Shown: positions 21,520 to 34,553, counted from the stretch's first letter. The stretch is 64,000 bases of DNA from Talpa occidentalis (GCF_014898055.3 NW_023601104.1:75499106-75563105); one strand, 5' to 3'. The notes: a model not told the origin generated them from the sequence alone. Numbers and translations are program-made.

Positions 21520-24500
21520 ACACTATGGCCTGATTGACTAGGCAGAAGCCTGCTGTTGCCATCTGGTGCTCCTCCTGGGGTCAAAATACTCTTCTTAGCA
21601 GAGATGTACTGTATATGGCCTTGGGGAACTCACACTTACCTAGTTCACTATTTAACTATACAGAGTGAGGGGAAATCTTTATATTCAGCTACATTGCCAG
21701 TGTTGTAAGGTTTAGTAAGAGGTAAGAGGAGTAGAAATGAAGTGACTTTGCCTAGTGTTGTAGATGAGAAGATATTGGAAAAAAAAGAGTGAGCATTTCT
21801 CATTTTTAGGAAAGAAGAAATTGAGACTATACTATATAGAGAGAATTGAGCAGAATTAGCTACTTTAAAAGGAAAACATAATTTAAAAATATTCTTTTTT
21901 ATGTATGTCATTATGACTACCTAGGAAAATTTGAGAGGTCCACAGTGATGACAGTTGGCACTCATCTCTGAGTCCTAAGCCATCGCTAACTCACAGCAGG
22001 ACTGGAAAGTCTCTGGGGCCTGCTCTTGTACAACCCTGACTTGCCATAGATTTTTAACCTGCTTACCAGCCAGCTAGAGGGATGTGTGAAATATAAAGTT
22101 TGTATTTTATAAGCTGCTGAAAAACTGTTCTCCCTACACATATCCATTCCTTATGACCTGGCAGAAAATACATTTTTTAGTCCATCCTTGTGCTTAGTTT
22201 CAGTTCCCAAAAGAGTGTATTGGCTTTTCTTTGTGTGGCAGAGATTTGTACCAAGTTATGCAAAACTTGAAGCTTTTTTCCCAATAATCACCTAGACATA
22301 GACATGAGCCCTGTTTTCTACTAAATTGGGGTGATGTTATTTTTGTTATTGTTCCATAAAAAGTGACCACATAATCAAAAGGGAGGTTAAAGTTTATTTC
22401 TCTTCTTTCTCCCAGACAACTTCAACTTTATCTAAAATTCTGACATCTTTTATATCCTATAAAGCCAGCCAGAGCCTCACTTAGCTGGCTTGGTTTCTTT
22501 TTAATCAAGATATGTATGTTTGGCCCTGGAGGTTTAGTAGGCCTGAGCTGTAGCACATATGGCTTCCTCTGATTTCTTGGATACAATGAGCAGGACTCAA
22601 GTTGGCTCAGAAAAGGAACAGAAGATGACTTGGGGTTAGTTTTTCTTTTTAAAAATGTTATACAAGTGCACAACAATTGGCTGCCATCCCCTCTCAAACC
22701 ATCAGCAGAGCTTGACCTTGGCCAAGATTTTGCCTCATCCTCTCGGCATTTCAGCGTGGAGTTGCGTTTCAGCCATGGAATGCTTAACCAAAAGCACATG
22801 CTGTAGTGTTGGTTTCCAAAGAGTAAGTTTTTACAAAAAGTCCGCATCATGTTCTTTTCTCAAAACAACAGCTTTCTCTGAAACCACCAACCCAATGGTG
22901 ACTGGCTTTTTGACTTATTTACATACAATGGCTGGGAATCTTTTTGTTCTTAATAATTCTTTGTTGAAGTGCAGTATTGTGAGATCTTAAGAATGCAGTT
23001 TGTGAACTGTGACCTGTGTACACCTGTTTAACCATTAGAGACATTTTAAATTAGATGTTTAGTACATGAAACATCTATGTTGGTGATGTGTAGCTTGGGA
23101 TTAGAAGGCAGAGTGAGCAAATTACTCTAAGAAAGCAAATTCAGATCAATATATGATGACGATTTGCTGATCTCTGTCCAGTTTGTCCTTTTGCCACAGC
23201 TAGTGAACTTGGTTACTGTGAAGCTTCATGATGCTTGTTTTTAATAAGTTGCTTCTAAAAATAGGTATTATATGTACATAGTATAAAAACTTTCTTTCAG
23301 TGTATAATGAAAAAGTGCTCTCTTCAGTGCTTTCCCTCCTTGAAGGCAGTCAGTTACTAGTGCATTGCAAATCCTTCAGAAAAAGAGGATTTTTGCTTGT
23401 TTGGTTTGTCTTTGGTTGTTAATCAAGAATGTTTCTCTGCCCTTCTCTTCATACTCCTGGCTGTAGGCTAGGGCATATATGTAGAAATGGGGAGTATGCA
23501 TTCTGAGTAGGACTAATCCTATTTTCCTGTATTGGCAAGTTCACCCTCTTTATCTGTCATCTGTCTTGAAAGTCCTTTTTCTCACAGAACTGACCAGGAG
23601 TTGATAATTGGTGAAACTGGGGTTTTTTATATTAGGTTCATTGCTTTTTTAAGTATGTGTTTGAAAATATCCATTAAAATGTTTTTTTAGAAACACATAC
23701 CTCTTTAGCAGTAGCTTCTGAATTACACCTATCTTCTTAAGTTGTTTTATTTTTTAAGTAATGCATAATTGCAACCTAAAAGCAAACTATAGGTGGATCT
23801 TTAATCAGCCTTACCAGCACTGCCACAGCCATACAAACCAGACATTCAAACTTCCAAAGTCCAAACATGAACTAGGATGATTATTCACCTTCGCAAACTA
23901 CCCTTCTCTTTAAACATAAGGTTGACCTCAGATTTATTATGAAAAGCCAGACTCTCTGGCAGGTGAAATTTGATTTGTACACTAAGTTTTTTAAGAATAT
24001 AAATTTCATGTAGATCAGAGGACTTATATTCAACCTTTAACAGTATTTTATACAGCTTATGGGCTTAAAAGCCTGGGAAGGAAGAATCTATTCCCTACCC
24101 TCAGTGGGAGGGAAAACAAAACTTGTATGGGTGGTCTTCCTTGGCCTCTTCTAGCCCTAGCCATGTGTCGTCCTCTGTGGCAAGTGGATGAGAAGTCAGA
24201 TCTCTCAAGTGTAGAGCTTCACAAATATATGCCAGGGAAAAGAGGAAGGCTCTTGGTGTTTTCCAATTCAAGGCCCATATGGTTTCCCTAGGGCCATTTT
24301 ATCCATGCTGTCCTTTCCTACTTTATTTTCTGTCTTGCTGTAATCGAATCACCCAAGGCCTCTCCAATCATCATTAAGAATATTCCCACTGGTCACGGAG
24401 CTCCCTTCGAGCATCCTTTTAGAGCAGCTGTCACATTTGAGTGACATCTGCTTTCTGAGAAGCTTGGAGACAGAATGAAGGAGGTCATTGAGTCTTTCCC

Positions 24501-26039
24501 AGCAATCTTTGGGGCTGCAATCAATATGCTATGAGTTTAGTGGCTTGGCAGCTTGTGTGAGGGGGGTAGGTGGGGGGGTCATTCCCAGATGGGGCAGGGA
24601 GATTCATGGTCTCAGCCTTGTCTGTGGCCCGTGCAGGGTCCTAATGCTGGACTGGTTCCCTCTAAGCCTTTGGCTTCAGTCTTTTCTGGGCAGGGAAACA
24701 GAACAAGGCAGAATGCCTGGTGTGTTTTAAATAGATTCTGCTTGCTGCAGCCAATAAGTCCAACAGCTTGGAAGGTGAGTGACCCTTCCTGAGAGATTTA
24801 TGTTGCACCATTCCTCCAGCCCCTCACATACTGACCACTGCAGCCCCTCCCACTCCTCCTCTCTGACCTGACTCCACTAACACTCGTGTCCTCTCGCTGC
24901 TCTCTGGATGGTTTCTCTCCAGGCTTTTCTGGTTTTAGTATTTATTACCCTTTTATTGGTTTTTACTCGCTGCTTTTTTCTTTCCCTGAAGCTGTTTTTC
25001 CTCATGCTCAGTATCTTTTCATCTCTTGGAGTCTGTTCGTGTTCACTCTACCAAGTGCACATCTCCATCTGCTGCTCCTTGTCCGGCTCTGTCACGGCTT
25101 CTCAATTGTCCTCTTTGCTCCACCTTCCTGTGACCTGCAGGGGTACAGCTCACCCCCACCTGGGCCTGGTTGATCCTGGAAGGAAGTAGGGTGCAGGGAA
25201 TGTGAGAGGAGAGCGGAGGAACCTACCTTGAGCCATCCCAGCTGTGATAGGTGACCGCTCCGGCTGGGAAATGGACCTCAGAGATGGCAGCTGTTTCTGG
25301 GCAGGGTGGCAGTGCACAGGTCAGCCAGAGGAGGAGTCAGAGGGGTGGAGGGAGGTTGGAGATGCAGAAATGGACAGCACCTATCCAAGGTGGTCATCAG
25401 AAAAGGGGATAGAAGAGGAAGTCCACATGGAGGCTAGATGTCACGGGGGAGCTGGAACAGGGGGAGAAAACCAGAGGCATGTAACCCCACCTGCGATGCT
25501 ACAGCCCTCCCCTGACAAGTGGAGGCAAGCAAAGGGGCAGTAGAGTCAGGAGTAAAGGGAGCCTAGAAGACCTCTCTCCCTCCTCATTTCAGGCCCTTTT
25601 GTTATTTCTTCTTTCATGTTCCTGTATTCATGTTGTATTTGCAGCAAAGAGCAAACAAAAAAGACTGTCCTTGAAAGGGAGTGGTAAGGTCAGGAGCATT
25701 TAAGACCCAATACACTTCTTTCTTTGCTACAGTTCTTAGTCTCCTTTGCTTATCCGCTGTTGGAGCTACGAGAGCCATCCCATCACAGGAATGCCTTGAA
25801 TGGGGTCCCTAGCACAGCTTGATATCCTGGCAGGAGTGCAGGCAGCAAGGGCAGCCAGAACGCCACTAGGCTCCTGGGCTCCCTCTGTCTGTCCCCTGCC
25901 TCCTACCCCCAGCAGAGCTATCAGCCAGCCCTGTTTGGAGGACTGGGTTGGTCTTAGGCATGGCCTGGGCTGAGGGGTGGCTTCTAGCATGTAATGCCAA
26001 CCCTGTCATGGGCTCCTGTCCCCCTAGGACCTGAGCCTA
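21520..26039. other. Intergenic EXD2-GALNT16, repeat-poor
   Basis: 4.5 kb with almost no recognisable young repeat. The sequence is of mixed composition, with a GC-richer part at 24.5-25.6 kb. No ORF has exon-like borders or a known domain. The lack of insertions could reflect constrained regulatory DNA, but I cannot show conservation from one sequence. Confidence 0.4.
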
Positions 26040-26270
26040 CAGTTGAAGGAAGGGAAAACAAAACATTTCTCTTTCTTAAAAAATTGTTTAAATGAAGAGG
26101 TAATAAATGCATGTGGTGAAAAATTAAAAGGGAACAAAAGAATATGCAATTAAAAGTCTCCCACTCCTGCTCTCCCTCTCCAGTTCCCCTCCCCAGAGAT
26201 ATTTCTAGATGCACCAATTGCTTGTACATTCTTCTAGTTTCTCCTTTTCAGGTCTGCTATAATCCAGAAG
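26040..26270. mobile_element. Old LINE remnant (L1M-like)
   Basis: The pattern 'aaaattgtttaaatgaagaggtaataaatgc', 'aaaagaatatgcaattaaaag' and 'ctccagttcccctccccagag' matches the 3' region of ancient L1M elements as I know them. Boundaries are approximate. Confidence 0.5.
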
Positions 26271-26429
26271 TGTCCAGATTCTTGGTCAAATGATAATAAA
26301 TAAAATTGTATCTCAGTTTATTGCTAGTAATTCTTGCTGGGGCAGGGAATGGTTTAAAATATTAAAATAAGTTAATATTGTCCTAAAATGCTAGCACTAG
26401 AAAGGGCCTTTGTACCAAAAAGCCCCTCA

Positions 26430-26530
26430 TTTTAAACATGAGACAACAGTTTCAGAGGAGTGACTATTTCAGGGTCACCAAGCAGCTAATGGCACACCTG
26501 GCCCTGAAGCCCGGGTTTCCCATGTCTTAA
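26430..26530 (-). mobile_element. MIR SINE fragment
   Basis: The reverse-complement MIR core pattern is visible: 'cattttaaacatgagacaacagtttcagaggagtgact...ggtcaccaagcagctaatggc'. Confidence 0.5.
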
Positions 26531-27869
26531 TTGTCATAGTTGCCCAAGCACGTACTAAGTGCTCCATCTTTAGGTCGTGGTCCCAAAATGGGAGGAAAGA
26601 AACATGAAGAAATATGAAAGCACTGGATGTGAATTTAGAAGTATTCTCCAATGGATGCAAATTTAGGGGAAGATACTAGCAATTCCAGAAAAAGCCTGAA
26701 CTCAAATTGCAGTTGAAAACCAGCACACGCACATGCTGTACACAGAGACACCCAGACATGCAGGAGGAAGACAGCAGTGGGTAAAGACTAGAAGCCATGA
26801 GAGGTGGCACAGCGCCCCCTCTGCTGAAATGCCTGCACCCCTCAAGCCTCCTGTCATGGAGCTAGAGGCAGAGGCAGATACTTTTTTTTGTTGGGCAGGG
26901 AGGAGAAACGCCAGCCTAGATGGGTGTGAGAGGACAACTTGTGCGTGGATGCAGGGCAGGAGCACCAAGGGAGAGCAGAAGGTGTGCCAGCCATGCCACC
27001 ACGGAGCTCTGCTCCACTGGCTCTATGAGCACTGATAGCCCAACTGTTTACACCACCTACCAGAAGGAAATTCCCCAAGATTTTTATGCTGGCAAAATGG
27101 AGGATAATTTAAAAAATTTTTCTGCTTTGGTATCAGCTCCAGACACTAGACAATTTCAGTGTCCACGTTAGATTGATGAGCTTTTGATGGCTTCAGAGGG
27201 TGGCTTCAGTGAGAGGGGACATGTATGACTATAAACACTGGCTGTAAAATCCTCCAATTGCTTTGAAATGGTAAATTTCCAGGCAATGAGAGTCTGATGT
27301 TATACGCCTCCTGCATCAACAGCTTTTTTCTTCCTGTTCAATTATTTTGGCTGGAAAGGGAGTGGAAATTACACTTCAAAATATATCAATGGATATTTGA
27401 AGCCTTGCTGAAAGCTTCAAAATATATGCCAATCCTGGGAACATTCTCTGCGTTTCCACTTCCCAGTTTCTCAAGGAAAATGGAGGTTTCAATCAGAGAT
27501 AGGCACCATTAGACTGAAGGATTTGCCGGACAGGATCATGTCACTTCTCAATTTCAGATTCTCTCTGGTCTCCTTGCTTGCCCTCTTTTTAAGCCAAATT
27601 TGGGTCCAGCCCTTGGCCTAGCAGTCCATCCTAATATGTACCAGATGATGAAGTCCTTGGTAGAAGAGTATTCTAAGACCCTGAATCAGGGTATCTGATA
27701 TAGGCCAAAAAACAATGCATCTCTCCATCTCTTCTTCTTCACACTATGGATCCAGAAGCCCTACTCTGCGATGCACTTGACCTCACTCCCCTCCCTGGGT
27801 GCTGGGGTCCATCATGAATACCCACCCAGCAATGTTTTTGCCCCAGTTGTGTTTCTGGTTTTCTCATCA
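26531..27869. other. Intergenic, nothing firmly recognised
   Basis: No exon is identified. A short CGCCCCC-containing motif at 26810-26826 partly resembles a CTCF site. Confidence 0.35.
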
Positions 27870-28640
27870 CCAGACTGGCCTCCACTCGCTCCCCGAGCAC
27901 CAGATCTGGATTTATAGCTAGGTTTCTCGATGGACCACAGAGAACTCAAGTTCAGTTGAACATACCTCCTAAATCTACTCCTCCTCAATTCCCCAACACA
28001 AGAAATTTACATGTTACTCTCTCATCTCCACCTCTTACTGATCACTAAATCCTTGGCATCTACTCTCTTCCCTGCTCCAATGTTTCTGCCCCAATCCAGA
28101 CACATGGCATTGCTTGCCTAGACTATGAAAATATCTTGTGATCCTGTGCTACTCGTTTCCAACTTCCTACCTAAAATATTTAACTTGATCATGAAATCCC
28201 GGATGGTTCTCCACTGCTTTCCAGAATAAGTCCAAACTTCTTAGGAAGGCATAGAAGACGTCTGCCAACTGGCCCAGGCCCATTCCTCTAACCTCATGAC
28301 CATCAGCACCCTCTACCCAATACACATCGTGCCAGCCACCATTTCCTGTGCTCCTATACACTTCCACATCTTACTGTCCTTTGCACCTTTCTTTTTCCAG
28401 AGTGCCTGGTTACACCTCGCACCCACTTATCCTTAAGACTCAGCTCTCAGATGACTTCTTGTGACGAAGCCCCCTTCGTGCTTCTCTGGAGCTCAGTTAC
28501 ATCAGCGTGTAACCGCTTATATGTATTTCCCTATTATCAGTTACTGGACTCAGGAGCTGGGATGTGGTATTGCTCATTTTTATCTCTGGAACCTAGCAGT
28601 GCCTGGCATGGTAGGTGTTCAAGAAGAAAAGGAAATGAAA
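27870..28640 (+). mobile_element. L2 LINE 3' region
   Basis: It carries the typical L2 3' text: 'ggttctccactgctttccagaataagtccaaactt', 'ctcagctctcagatgacttcttgtgacgaagc' and 'gcctggcatggtaggtgttcaa'. It is old and heavily substituted; the left end is approximate. Confidence 0.7.
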
Positions 28641-29449
28641 GGACTGGAAATGCTACTCCAATGGGCAAACAATGGGCTGAGTGGGCTGGTGGCATTTTCA
28701 TGGGACAGAATGAGGAACAGCAGCAGCCTGCCACCCTAGATTTTATTCATTCATGTACTCACTGCACAGATACTCAGTGGGTGCTGTCATAATGCCCAGC
28801 ACCATGCTGGAAACTATGATACACAAAGTAAGACAGCCAGTCCCTGCTCAGAGACACTCCCATTCAAGGGCAAGAGATGGGCATGTGGCTGGCACTGGCC
28901 AGGCATTTTGAGCCATCTGGGTTGCTCCGAGGACCCTTGCCACTCGGCTCTGCAGAGGCCATGGAGAAGGGGAGGGACAAAGGAAAAGATGGTGAAGATG
29001 GGCAGATCAGCGAGGCCTCTGAAAGGGCTCTGCCTCCATGACAATTCTGTTGACCAGTGGGCTCCGTGAATGTATTTCCTTTGTAGGAATTCCTCGCTGT
29101 GGAGAAAAAGCATTTGACACATGACTAATTAGTCCTCAGCCTTGGCAATCCTACCCGCAAATGCAACAGCTGGGTCATTTCATGGTCAGGACTAATCGTA
29201 GTTCCTGCAGTTACCCACCGAGACAGGGTCATCCCTCCCCTGACTTCTGATGGAACCACAGAAAACTTTCTCATCCTGGGGCAGCAGGGTGTGGGGACGG
29301 AGCCAGCTGCTCCTGAGGAAGCACCGTTAGGGAACCTAGGTTACTCACTGCTCTGGCCGCACTGGCCCTAGAAGGGTCACGCCCCGCCTGTAGGTCCAGT
29401 AGCTGTCATCTGGGCGGGTGATAAATGCATGATTCCTTCTCCCCCTTTC
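28641..29449. other. Intergenic, probable ancient repeat pieces
   Basis: At 28740-28850 there is the 'attcattcatgtactcactg...atgcccagcaccatgctgg' pattern common to old mammalian repeats. The rest is unclassified. No exon is seen. Confidence 0.4.
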
Positions 29450-29590
29450 TCCTTCCATCAATAAGTACTTAATGAACATGGACCGTGTGCTTCTATATGC
29501 CAAGCACTGCTCTCAGCACTGGGGGAATGGGTTCAAAATACACAAGAACCCCTGCCCTCACGGAGCTTGCTCTCCAGTGGCAGAAGCTGA
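29450..29590. repeat. Ancient interspersed repeat, unclassified
   Basis: The pattern 'aataagtacttaatgaacatgg...tatgccaagcactgctctcagcactggg...ccctgccctcacggagcttgc' recurs in diverged form at 28.7, 41.7 and 51.0 kb. I do not name the family. Confidence 0.55.
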
Positions 29591-29764
29591 TAGAAAAGCC
29601 TATGGCCATCAAATAGAATGACGACTGGTAAGATTCTTTGAGTTCCTTTCAAAGAGCCAGGTCCTCTCCTTGATCTGTAATGGTTTATAGAAACTTCTAA
29701 ATAACTTTTCCTTAGATACACTGGTGTGTTAGTGCAGTCAGCTAGCAGTGGGTAGCACATGTGC

Positions 29765-29885
29765 CCCTTGATGGCTGGGTGACCCTTGCAAACATCAGTC
29801 TCTTCATCTGTGAAATGGAGGTGCTCATGCCTTCCTCACAGGGTCATTGTATTCTGAGGTGCTGGTTGGGCACAGTGCCTGTTGT
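29765..29885 (+). mobile_element. MIR SINE fragment
   Basis: The MIR core 'gggtgacccttgcaaacatcagtctcttcatctgtgaaatggagg' and the following 'cctcacagggtcattgtattctgagg' are readable. Confidence 0.7.
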
Positions 29886-30249
29886 ACAGTAACATGTTCT
29901 GCTCACCATGCCCACCTCTTTTCCTACTTATAGCACACCTGGGTCTAGTGAGTCCCCCACAGAACCTACACACAAGGCAAGAACCAGGTATCAAGGGTAA
30001 TGAATATGCCATGAGGAATGGACACCCAACAGAAGCCGGGGCCCTGCACCCCACCTCTCCCTCGCCCTGCCTCTCGACTGCTACCTCTGGAAGAGGTAGT
30101 CAACCCCAGTGGCTGAAGAGGCTTGCCTGGGGTCTATTCTTCACAGTACTGGTGAGCGATCCCTGCCTGTGGCCCGGGCAGGCCCTTCGGGAATGTCCTT
30201 CACCCCCAGCAGCCAGCAGCAGTGCCTATGAGAGTGGGCCCCTAGCATG

Positions 30250-30450
30250 GTGATCAGGCACTGGATTTTACAGGCTTTGTTTCATTCTATTTTTCCAACA
30301 ACGCTTCAAGTTCAGTGCTATCAACGCCCTATCTTACAGTGGAGGAAACTCAGGCTAAGAATTTGCCCCAGTCACTTCCTTAATATGTGACAGAACCGTT
30401 TGAATTCAGGTTGTCCAACTCCGGAGCTGTGGTCTTACTCTGAGCTATGC
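30250..30450 (-). mobile_element. MIR SINE
   Basis: Reverse-complement MIR: 'ccctatcttacagtggaggaaactcaggctaagaatttgcccc' followed by 'cagaaccgtttgaattcaggt'. Confidence 0.65.
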
Positions 30451-30814
30451 TCTTTCTCCTCTCTGTCATCTACCTGCCCTCAAAACCCCACATCACATGT
30501 GCAGAAGCAGAGGCTTCTTCTGGCTTTGGGGAGCCCCAGGGGCACATGGACACTTTGCTAGCTTACCTGACTGCTGGTTTCAACAGCTTTAAAAGAGACA
30601 AGGAGTCACTGAGAACAATGCCACAAGGGAGAAGATACCCAAGGAATTGGAAATCCACAGTGGCACAATTGGAGGCACCCCAGTGGTCATCTCTCTGCAT
30701 CCTGCCTTTTACAGAGGAGAAAACAGGCCCAGTCAGGGGAGTGGGGTCTCTGCGGACAGCACTCCTGACTGCCCTGCAGACTGTCCATTGGTCTCAGATG
30801 CCCTGCACCCAGAT

Positions 30815-31015
30815 ACTGGCATTGAAAATGGACTTAAACTCAGCCCCTCCACTTACCAGCTGTCCATATACCTCTTGGCAACTGACAGAGTCACTGAGCC
30901 TCCAAGTCCTCTTCTGCAGGTTGTGGACACTTTAGAAATAATGTGTGTGAGATGCCAGTATAGCAGCTGGCACCTGCTAGGTACTCAGGGAAAAGTGGCT
31001 ATTATTATCACTCTT
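30815..31015 (+). mobile_element. MIR SINE
   Basis: The sense MIR pattern from 'ggacttaaactcagcccctccacttaccagctg' through 'agcagctggcacctgctaggtactcaggga'. Confidence 0.65.
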
Positions 31016-33189
31016 GTTTTTGAAGTTCAACAAATGTTAGGCAACACTGAGTCTCTTAGGTATCACTTTGATTCTGTGATTCTGCTGGAATCCATTCCTA
31101 AGACCAGAGAGGAAACAAAGCTCATGTCTTCTCTGAATACTGAAATCCATCCCAGGGAGGGTTCTGCTTCTATTTGGGTTTAGATTCTGGAAGAAAAACC
31201 ATGGCCTATACCTGAAGGGGCAGCTGCTTGTGCCCATGGCTATGGCACATCGCTGAACCTCTGTCCATGTCAAATTTCTGTTGGGTCACATGACATGGTA
31301 ATTAGCGGCTCTATAGCCCCCACCCTCCCAGGGAAGTGTATGTCTATCTAAAGTAGGGCTGGCTGTGAAGTCTGTCACCATCCAGAGAGGACACACTCCT
31401 GCAAGATGTTTCTGGTGGTGGTAAGAGATGGGGAAACCTCTTTGGGACAGAACTGCCAGGGAGTGAGAATTTGGTTCAGATGCATAGCATCCTCACCCAG
31501 GGGAAACCTACCAAATGGCAGCTCCTCCCTCCCTCTCCTGATAGTCCTCCTCTGCAGCTCTGAGAACCCACCCCTCCACCCCCCACCCCCCCACCCCCAC
31601 CCCCCTCCCAGGTCAGCCTCACTTCAGTTTGGCATAATCCAGCCTAATCTTATCTCGCATGCCTAGGGCTGAATTTGGAAACGTTTACTAGGGGTTGATG
31701 AGGTGTCTTTGGATCCCACATCCTCTTATCTGGTTCTTTCAAGTCCAAAGGCAACTGAGCATACAGAGACCAGGCTGAGATGAGGCCAGCAGCCTATGGC
31801 AATAGAATATTCCCCAAATCTTTCTGCCTGGCAGACCGGAGAGCCTGTCTAGAAGCAGGGGGGCAGTACCCTTGCAATTCCAAGTTCCCTGTTGTCTGGA
31901 AATACCTGTGGGACCTGATTGCTAAGGAACAAGGTCTCCCTGACCTGGCAGAGAGAACATGACCACTGGGTCTGCCTGACTCCTATGGGAACCAGACAGT
32001 ACTGCCTTGACAATGATTTTCTCCATCCATGCAAATGAACCCTGGCCCCAACTGCAGTCGACTCGCACTCCCTAGGCAAGAGAGGCCCAGGAGAGCAAGA
32101 CTGCCTACTCTGCCAGGGCCAGTGGGCATATATGCCCTATTGTTCCTCACTGCCAGCTGTTGCCTTAGTCTCTGCTACTTTGACAGATTTTGTGAGCCGC
32201 CCTTTTGTGTATTCCCTCTCTAGGGTCACATTCTTGATTCTTGCCATTTTTGAACTTGTCTAGGTACCCCCAGGGTTAGTTGAATGATGAAGAGGATACT
32301 GTGGTTTTAACAATGATCTTGGATTTTCTGCAACAAAAAGTCCATGAGGGTTTTCTTCATTTCATGCCACTCCAACAGAAAAGGAGTGAGCCGTCATTAT
32401 ATGCATGGTTCAGTCGGGAGAACTGGACAAGTGGGAACTAAGTAGGGTTGACAGGGATGGGTGGGGGAAGGCACGAGCTGTGACTTCACTGTTTGTCAAG
32501 TACCCAGAGTAGCTTCCTTAGGAGGTGTACTCTCTCCAGGTCTTCAGATGAGCCTGCAGCCAGCAACACCCCCTGCCAACTCTGCCTCAGGCATTCAAGG
32601 ACCTCCTGAGTCCAGACTCACCCAGCCTGGCCAACCTCAATTCCCAAATCCTTTCCAGCATCCTGGGTCCCAGCAATGCCAGGCAGCTTTATACCTTGAA
32701 CACATCAAATCGATTCTCTGGGCCTTTGCTGGGGTATTCATGCAGCCCATATCCTCCATTCCTCTCCCCCCTTCCTTCCCCGCCTCTTCAGAGTTTATTC
32801 AAAGGCTGTATCCACCTTTTATGGGAAGCCTTCCCTGGCCCACCTTGCAATAAATTATTTCTTCCACTGTGATCCTTACTTGGTTTGTTTATTTAACATC
32901 TATTCATGAAGTGTCTGCCCTGTGCTCTATATTGTGCTGATCTCCTGGAATTAATTTAGCCCTCCTTGCTTCGTGCTTGGAGTGACAGTAGGTTTTCACT
33001 CTAATTCCCAGGGCTGGGACAGAATCTCAATTTTTGTGTACGTGTTTCTCACCACCGTCTTTCGTACTTTGTCGGAAGTGGTTTCCAGATGGTTTCTAAA
33101 CTGGGCTGTGCCCCACCAGTCGTATGACCCCAGGCGAATCTTCCTGCCTCTCTGGCCTCCCATCTTTATGATGAAATGGTGATGATGAT
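31016..33189. other. Intergenic upstream of GALNT16
   Basis: It contains the C-rich tract at 31567-31612 and otherwise unclassified sequence with some MIR/L2-like phrases near 32.8-32.95 kb. It may hold distal promoter elements of GALNT16. No exon is supported. Confidence 0.4.
31567..31612. repeat. C-rich simple repeat
   Basis: Runs of 3-7 C separated by single A or T bases. The complementary strand has more than four G runs and could form a G-quadruplex; this strand could form an i-motif. Confidence 0.9.
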
Positions 33190-33958
33190 ACCTCAGGGTT
33201 GTCCACAGGACAACGAGGCGGGGTGGAGAGAAGCATCATGAGAGCCGGGAGCCCCGGGTCAGTGGGCGATGTGGCGTGCCTGCACCCCCACTCTGCTTTC
33301 CCGGGCTGGGAAGCAGCGCTGCCTCCCGGTTGCTGTCTTCCAATGTCAAGTGCACCAGCTCTCCATCCTCCCCGGGGCGGGCCCTCGTCCGGCCGCTCTG
33401 AATCCTCGGCTGCGGAGGCTTCCAGGGCCAACTCGGGACTCTCCTTTCGCCCACCGCCCCTGCCCAAGGATTCGGCAAGCGCCCCTCGGACCCCGCGCCT
33501 CCGCGCAGCTCAGCGCTCAGCCACCATCGCAGCTGCGCGGCGCGGGCCCGGGCCGGGGTCGCGCATCTCCAGCCGTTGACTCAGGGCCGCTCGGTCCGGG
33601 GGTGGGTGGAGGTAGGCGGGACCGACCCGGGCCGCGCGGGGGCAGCCGCCGGGTACTCGGTCGCAGAGCGGCGGGAGCCGAGGCGAGCTCTGGCCCGTCG
33701 CCATTCCGCCGCGGGCGCCTGCCTCGTTGCGCCTCCCTCCCGCGTCGCCCCGCACCCGCCGGGCGCCTCTCCCGGTGCGCAGCGGCCCGGCGGCCGCGGG
33801 GGCTGGAGCGCGGGGCGGGCTCTGCGCGCGAATGAATGGGCGCCCGGGGACGCGCGCGCTCGGGGCTGAAGGGCATTAGGACCGTGAGGATCGCTCGGGG
33901 CTCCTGTCTCTCCCTATCACCCCCCCGCCCCCCACCTCTCTCCTGTTCTGCTCTGCAG

Positions 33959-34071
33959 GACTGAGCAGCCGGGCGCGAGCGAAAACAAACAGCTGGGGCT
34001 GCGAGCGCCCCCGCCCCGGCCCCGAGACCTCGCCGGCCCGGGCCCCCAGCCGGGGCGCCCGCCCGCCCACC
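33959..34071 (+). other. GALNT16: GALNT16 5' leader, possible start of a second exon
   Basis: The bases before 33959 form a strong acceptor-like signal: a long C/T tract followed by TTCTGCTCTGCAG (AG at 33957-33958). If used, a non-coding exon lies upstream in the CpG island and the coding exon begins at 33959. If not, this is simply leader transcribed from an upstream start. The start context CCCACCATGA is a good Kozak match. Confidence 0.5.
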
Positions 34072-34248
34072 ATGAGGAAGATCCGCGCCAACGCCATCGC
34101 CATCCTGACTGTAGCCTGGATCCTGGGCACTTTCTACTACTTATGGCAGGACAACCGAGCCCACGCAGCATCCTCCGGCGGCCGCGGCGCGCAGAGGGCC
34201 GGCGGGAGGCCGGAGCCGCTCCGCGAGGACCGCACCATCCCGCTCATT
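34072..34248 (+). CDS. GALNT16: GALNT16 first coding exon (cytosolic tail, membrane anchor, stem)
   Basis: GALNT16 transfers GalNAc from UDP-GalNAc to Ser/Thr of proteins in the Golgi, the first step of mucin-type O-glycosylation. The exon encodes 59 residues and ends in phase 0 at a consensus donor ATT|GTGAGT (34249). The protein starts MRKIRANA, a short basic cytosolic tail, followed by a hydrophobic type II signal anchor at about residues 8-24 (IAILTVAWILGTFYYLW). A Gly/Arg/Pro-rich stem ending REDRTIPLI follows. The catalytic GT-A domain and ricin-type lectin domain are encoded downstream, outside the window. The start ATG has a strong Kozak context and no in-frame upstream ATG extends it. 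The tail and anchor agree with mammalian GALNT16 as I know it. The stem is more GC-rich than the rest, as expected inside the island. Confidence 0.95.
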
Positions 34249-34553
34249 GTGAGTGTGCCCTGCGCGCCGGGCAGCCGGCCCGAGAGCCGCGGCGCGCATC
34301 CCGGCCCCGCACGGCTCCGGAGGGCGCCGGGCCCGGCCGGGGGCTGTGCGCCCGCCGCTCCCCGCCGGCTTTGTATGTGTCGGAGCATTCCTGCCCGTTG
34401 TTATGGTAACCTCTGCCGGGCCGGCAGGGCTAAGGCACTCGCTTGGGAGGTGGGGTGACAGGGGGTGGGGGCTGGGAGAAAGTGCTGCAAGTTTGGTGGG
34501 CCCGGCGTGCGCGCGCGGCTGGGAACGTGGCGGCTCCGTCGGCACTGCGCCTC

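Noticed and set aside
26733..27035. 100-residue ORF in the intergenic region
   Set aside because: No domain, no splice signals and overlapping ORFs on the other strand; judged chance.
33269..33835. 188-residue ORF upstream of GALNT16
   Set aside because: Arg/Gly/Pro/Ala-rich translation of the CpG island, overlapping several equally long ORFs in other frames and strands.
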